From positions 132,618 to 196,617 of the forward strand of contig CAYGUV010000002.1 in assembly GCA_964353185.1 (NCBI GenBank): a stretch of DNA of 64,000 bases, read 5' to 3'. The translations under genes were made by a program, and so were the position numbers. Positions 63,273 to 64,000 of this stretch are shown here, piece by piece (the stretch's first letter is position 1; every line of letters starts with the position of its first letter). The stretch is from GCA-2708415 sp964353185 (GTDB lineage: Bacteria; Pseudomonadota; Alphaproteobacteria; Micavibrionales; Micavibrionaceae). Below the pieces are notes generated by a model. The model saw only the letters and a program-made list of their open reading frames with translations, ran no database searches and had not been told where the DNA came from.

Positions 63273-63902
63273 ATGCTAGAAAGCTTAGAAAAATCAGACT
63301 TAAATAAATTAAGAAATCATTTAATCGTGCCATTGGCGGTATCCGATATTTTATATCATGACTTAAATGTCGAACAAGATATGCAATATGGCCTTCACAT
63401 GGCGTTGAGCGAGATTGATCCAGATTCGGCCATGCTGGCCATCGCCTTGTGCGCCGTTGATTTGGCAGAAAAAAATATGATTTATGCGCCAATCTCTTCG
63501 GCCTTAAAAAATGAAGCAGCAAAAATTATCGCAGAATATGGGCCTGTATGGTTACACCACCATGCCAGCGGCCCCATGGAGGAAAACACATACATGGACG
63601 TCCTTGCTACTGTTCCTGAAGACCTCGAGGCGTTGGCAGATCTAATGGACGCCTTATGCGCCGATTTATCTTGCGTGAATGACGCAACACCAATTTTGTG
63701 TAATTTATTATCCGTACAGGCGCGTGCGCACATGGAAATTGCTGAATTTATCTTGTCTGAATCCACACTGGATTTTGAAGAGAAAATCGAATTCACCTTA
63801 GATTTTGCAGAAGAAGAACCAGCGCCAAAACAAAAATATAAAGCGCCTCAACCAACAAATGTAGGCGGCGATAATATCATCTTGTTTCCCATGCGGAATT
63901 AA
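63273..63902 (+). CDS. Uncharacterised acidic 209-residue protein
   Basis: The frame can be read from TTG 63249, but GGGGG lies just before the ATG at 63273 and gives MLESLEKSDLNKLRNH, so 63273 is preferred. The protein is strongly acidic and mostly helical in appearance (YDL- and DLEAL-type segments such as VPEDLEALADLMDALCADLS), with no signal peptide or transmembrane helix. The end is basic and then hydrophobic (KQKYKAPQPTNVGGDNIILF). No family is recognised. Confidence 0.65.
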   Translation: MLESLEKSDLNKLRNHLIVPLAVSDILYHDLNVEQDMQYGLHMALSEIDPDSAMLAIALCAVDLAEKNMIYAPISSALKNEAAKIIAEYGPVWLHHHASGPMEENTYMDVLATVPEDLEALADLMDALCADLSCVNDATPILCNLLSVQARAHMEIAEFILSESTLDFEEKIEFTLDFAEEEPAPKQKYKAPQPTNVGGDNIILFPMRN

Positions 63903-63960
63903 ACAGTCCCTACGGGTGCAGAACGTTTTAAAAACAAATTTGGTAGCTTAGGGTTTTAGG

Positions 63961-64000
63961 TTAATCCGCCAACATCGCGCCCAACGGCTGACCACCTAGC
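63961..64000 (-). CDS. 3' end of a gene running off the window
   Basis: On the minus strand an open frame enters from the window edge and ends at TAA (63963-63961), reading LGGQPLGAMLAD at its C-terminus. Only 12 codons are visible, so the product cannot be named. The 58 bases between it and the preceding gene show no terminator. Confidence 0.35.
   Translation of the reverse strand, partial: LGGQPLGAMLAD

Overview
The window is a compact, AT-rich bacterial chromosome segment from what looks like a low-GC alphaproteobacterium. The support is an addB-addA-trxA string, AddAB and phosphoserine aminotransferase of alphaproteobacterial type, a psd-pssA pair, a thrS/infC operon and an rsmA/surA/gmk neighbourhood. 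The order, genus and lifestyle cannot be fixed from sequence alone. A Micavibrio-like lineage is one possibility, but that is only an impression. There is no prophage, insertion sequence, CRISPR array or rRNA. One tRNA gene, tRNA-Ser(GGA), is present.

Layout. 1-6.5 kb: addB (5' end outside the window), addA and trxA, closed by a terminator. 6.6-8.4 kb: an ABC exporter. 8.4-11.7 kb, minus strand: thrS-tspO-infC, with infC apparently starting at an AUC codon. 11.8-25.6 kb, minus strand: a complete type I secretion locus made of an 8.1-kb gene for a 2,698-residue repeat adhesin, then a TolC-like outer-membrane channel, a LapB-type ABC transporter and an HlyD-type adaptor. 26-34.7 kb: serine and vitamin B6 genes (serA; serC divergent from pdxJ-serB) interspersed with an MscS channel, an orphan DNA methyltransferase, two uncharacterised envelope or orphan genes and a stand-alone Clp-like AAA+ ATPase. 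34.7-43.3 kb: a HAD phosphatase, a SIMPL protein, an RsmC-like methyltransferase and an outer membrane lipoprotein/adaptor/RND efflux operon whose first gene appears to start at AUU. 43.3-46 kb: small and orphan genes around tRNA-Ser. 46-53.5 kb: an esterase, two glycosyltransferases, an SDR, gmk, rsmA, surA and an NDUFA9-like protein. 53.6-64 kb: a UvrD/PcrA helicase, a diguanylate cyclase, a LOG-family protein, an LprI-like protein, psd-pssA, two low-complexity orphans, comM, an unknown gene and the tail of one more gene.

The most distinctive system is the secretion locus. The adhesin has an N-terminal region with LapA-like TAAG motifs. It continues with ten 'DETN' (T1SS-143-type) repeats and five cadherin-like blocks, two of which carry the same extra domain of about 150 residues inserted at the same point. 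It ends in an RTX/secretion-signal tail. Transporter, adaptor and channel genes follow on the same strand. Terminators lie after the adhesin and after the TolC gene, so the adhesin and TolC can be transcribed separately from the ABC-HlyD part. A diguanylate cyclase is encoded elsewhere in the window, but no LapD or LapG is visible.

A second theme is non-canonical initiation. infC (AUC) and the efflux lipoprotein (AUU) each have a good Shine-Dalgarno sequence placed before an ATC or ATT codon and no plausible ATG, GTG or TTG at the right place. A third orphan gene may do the same. This is classical for infC but unexpected for an efflux gene.
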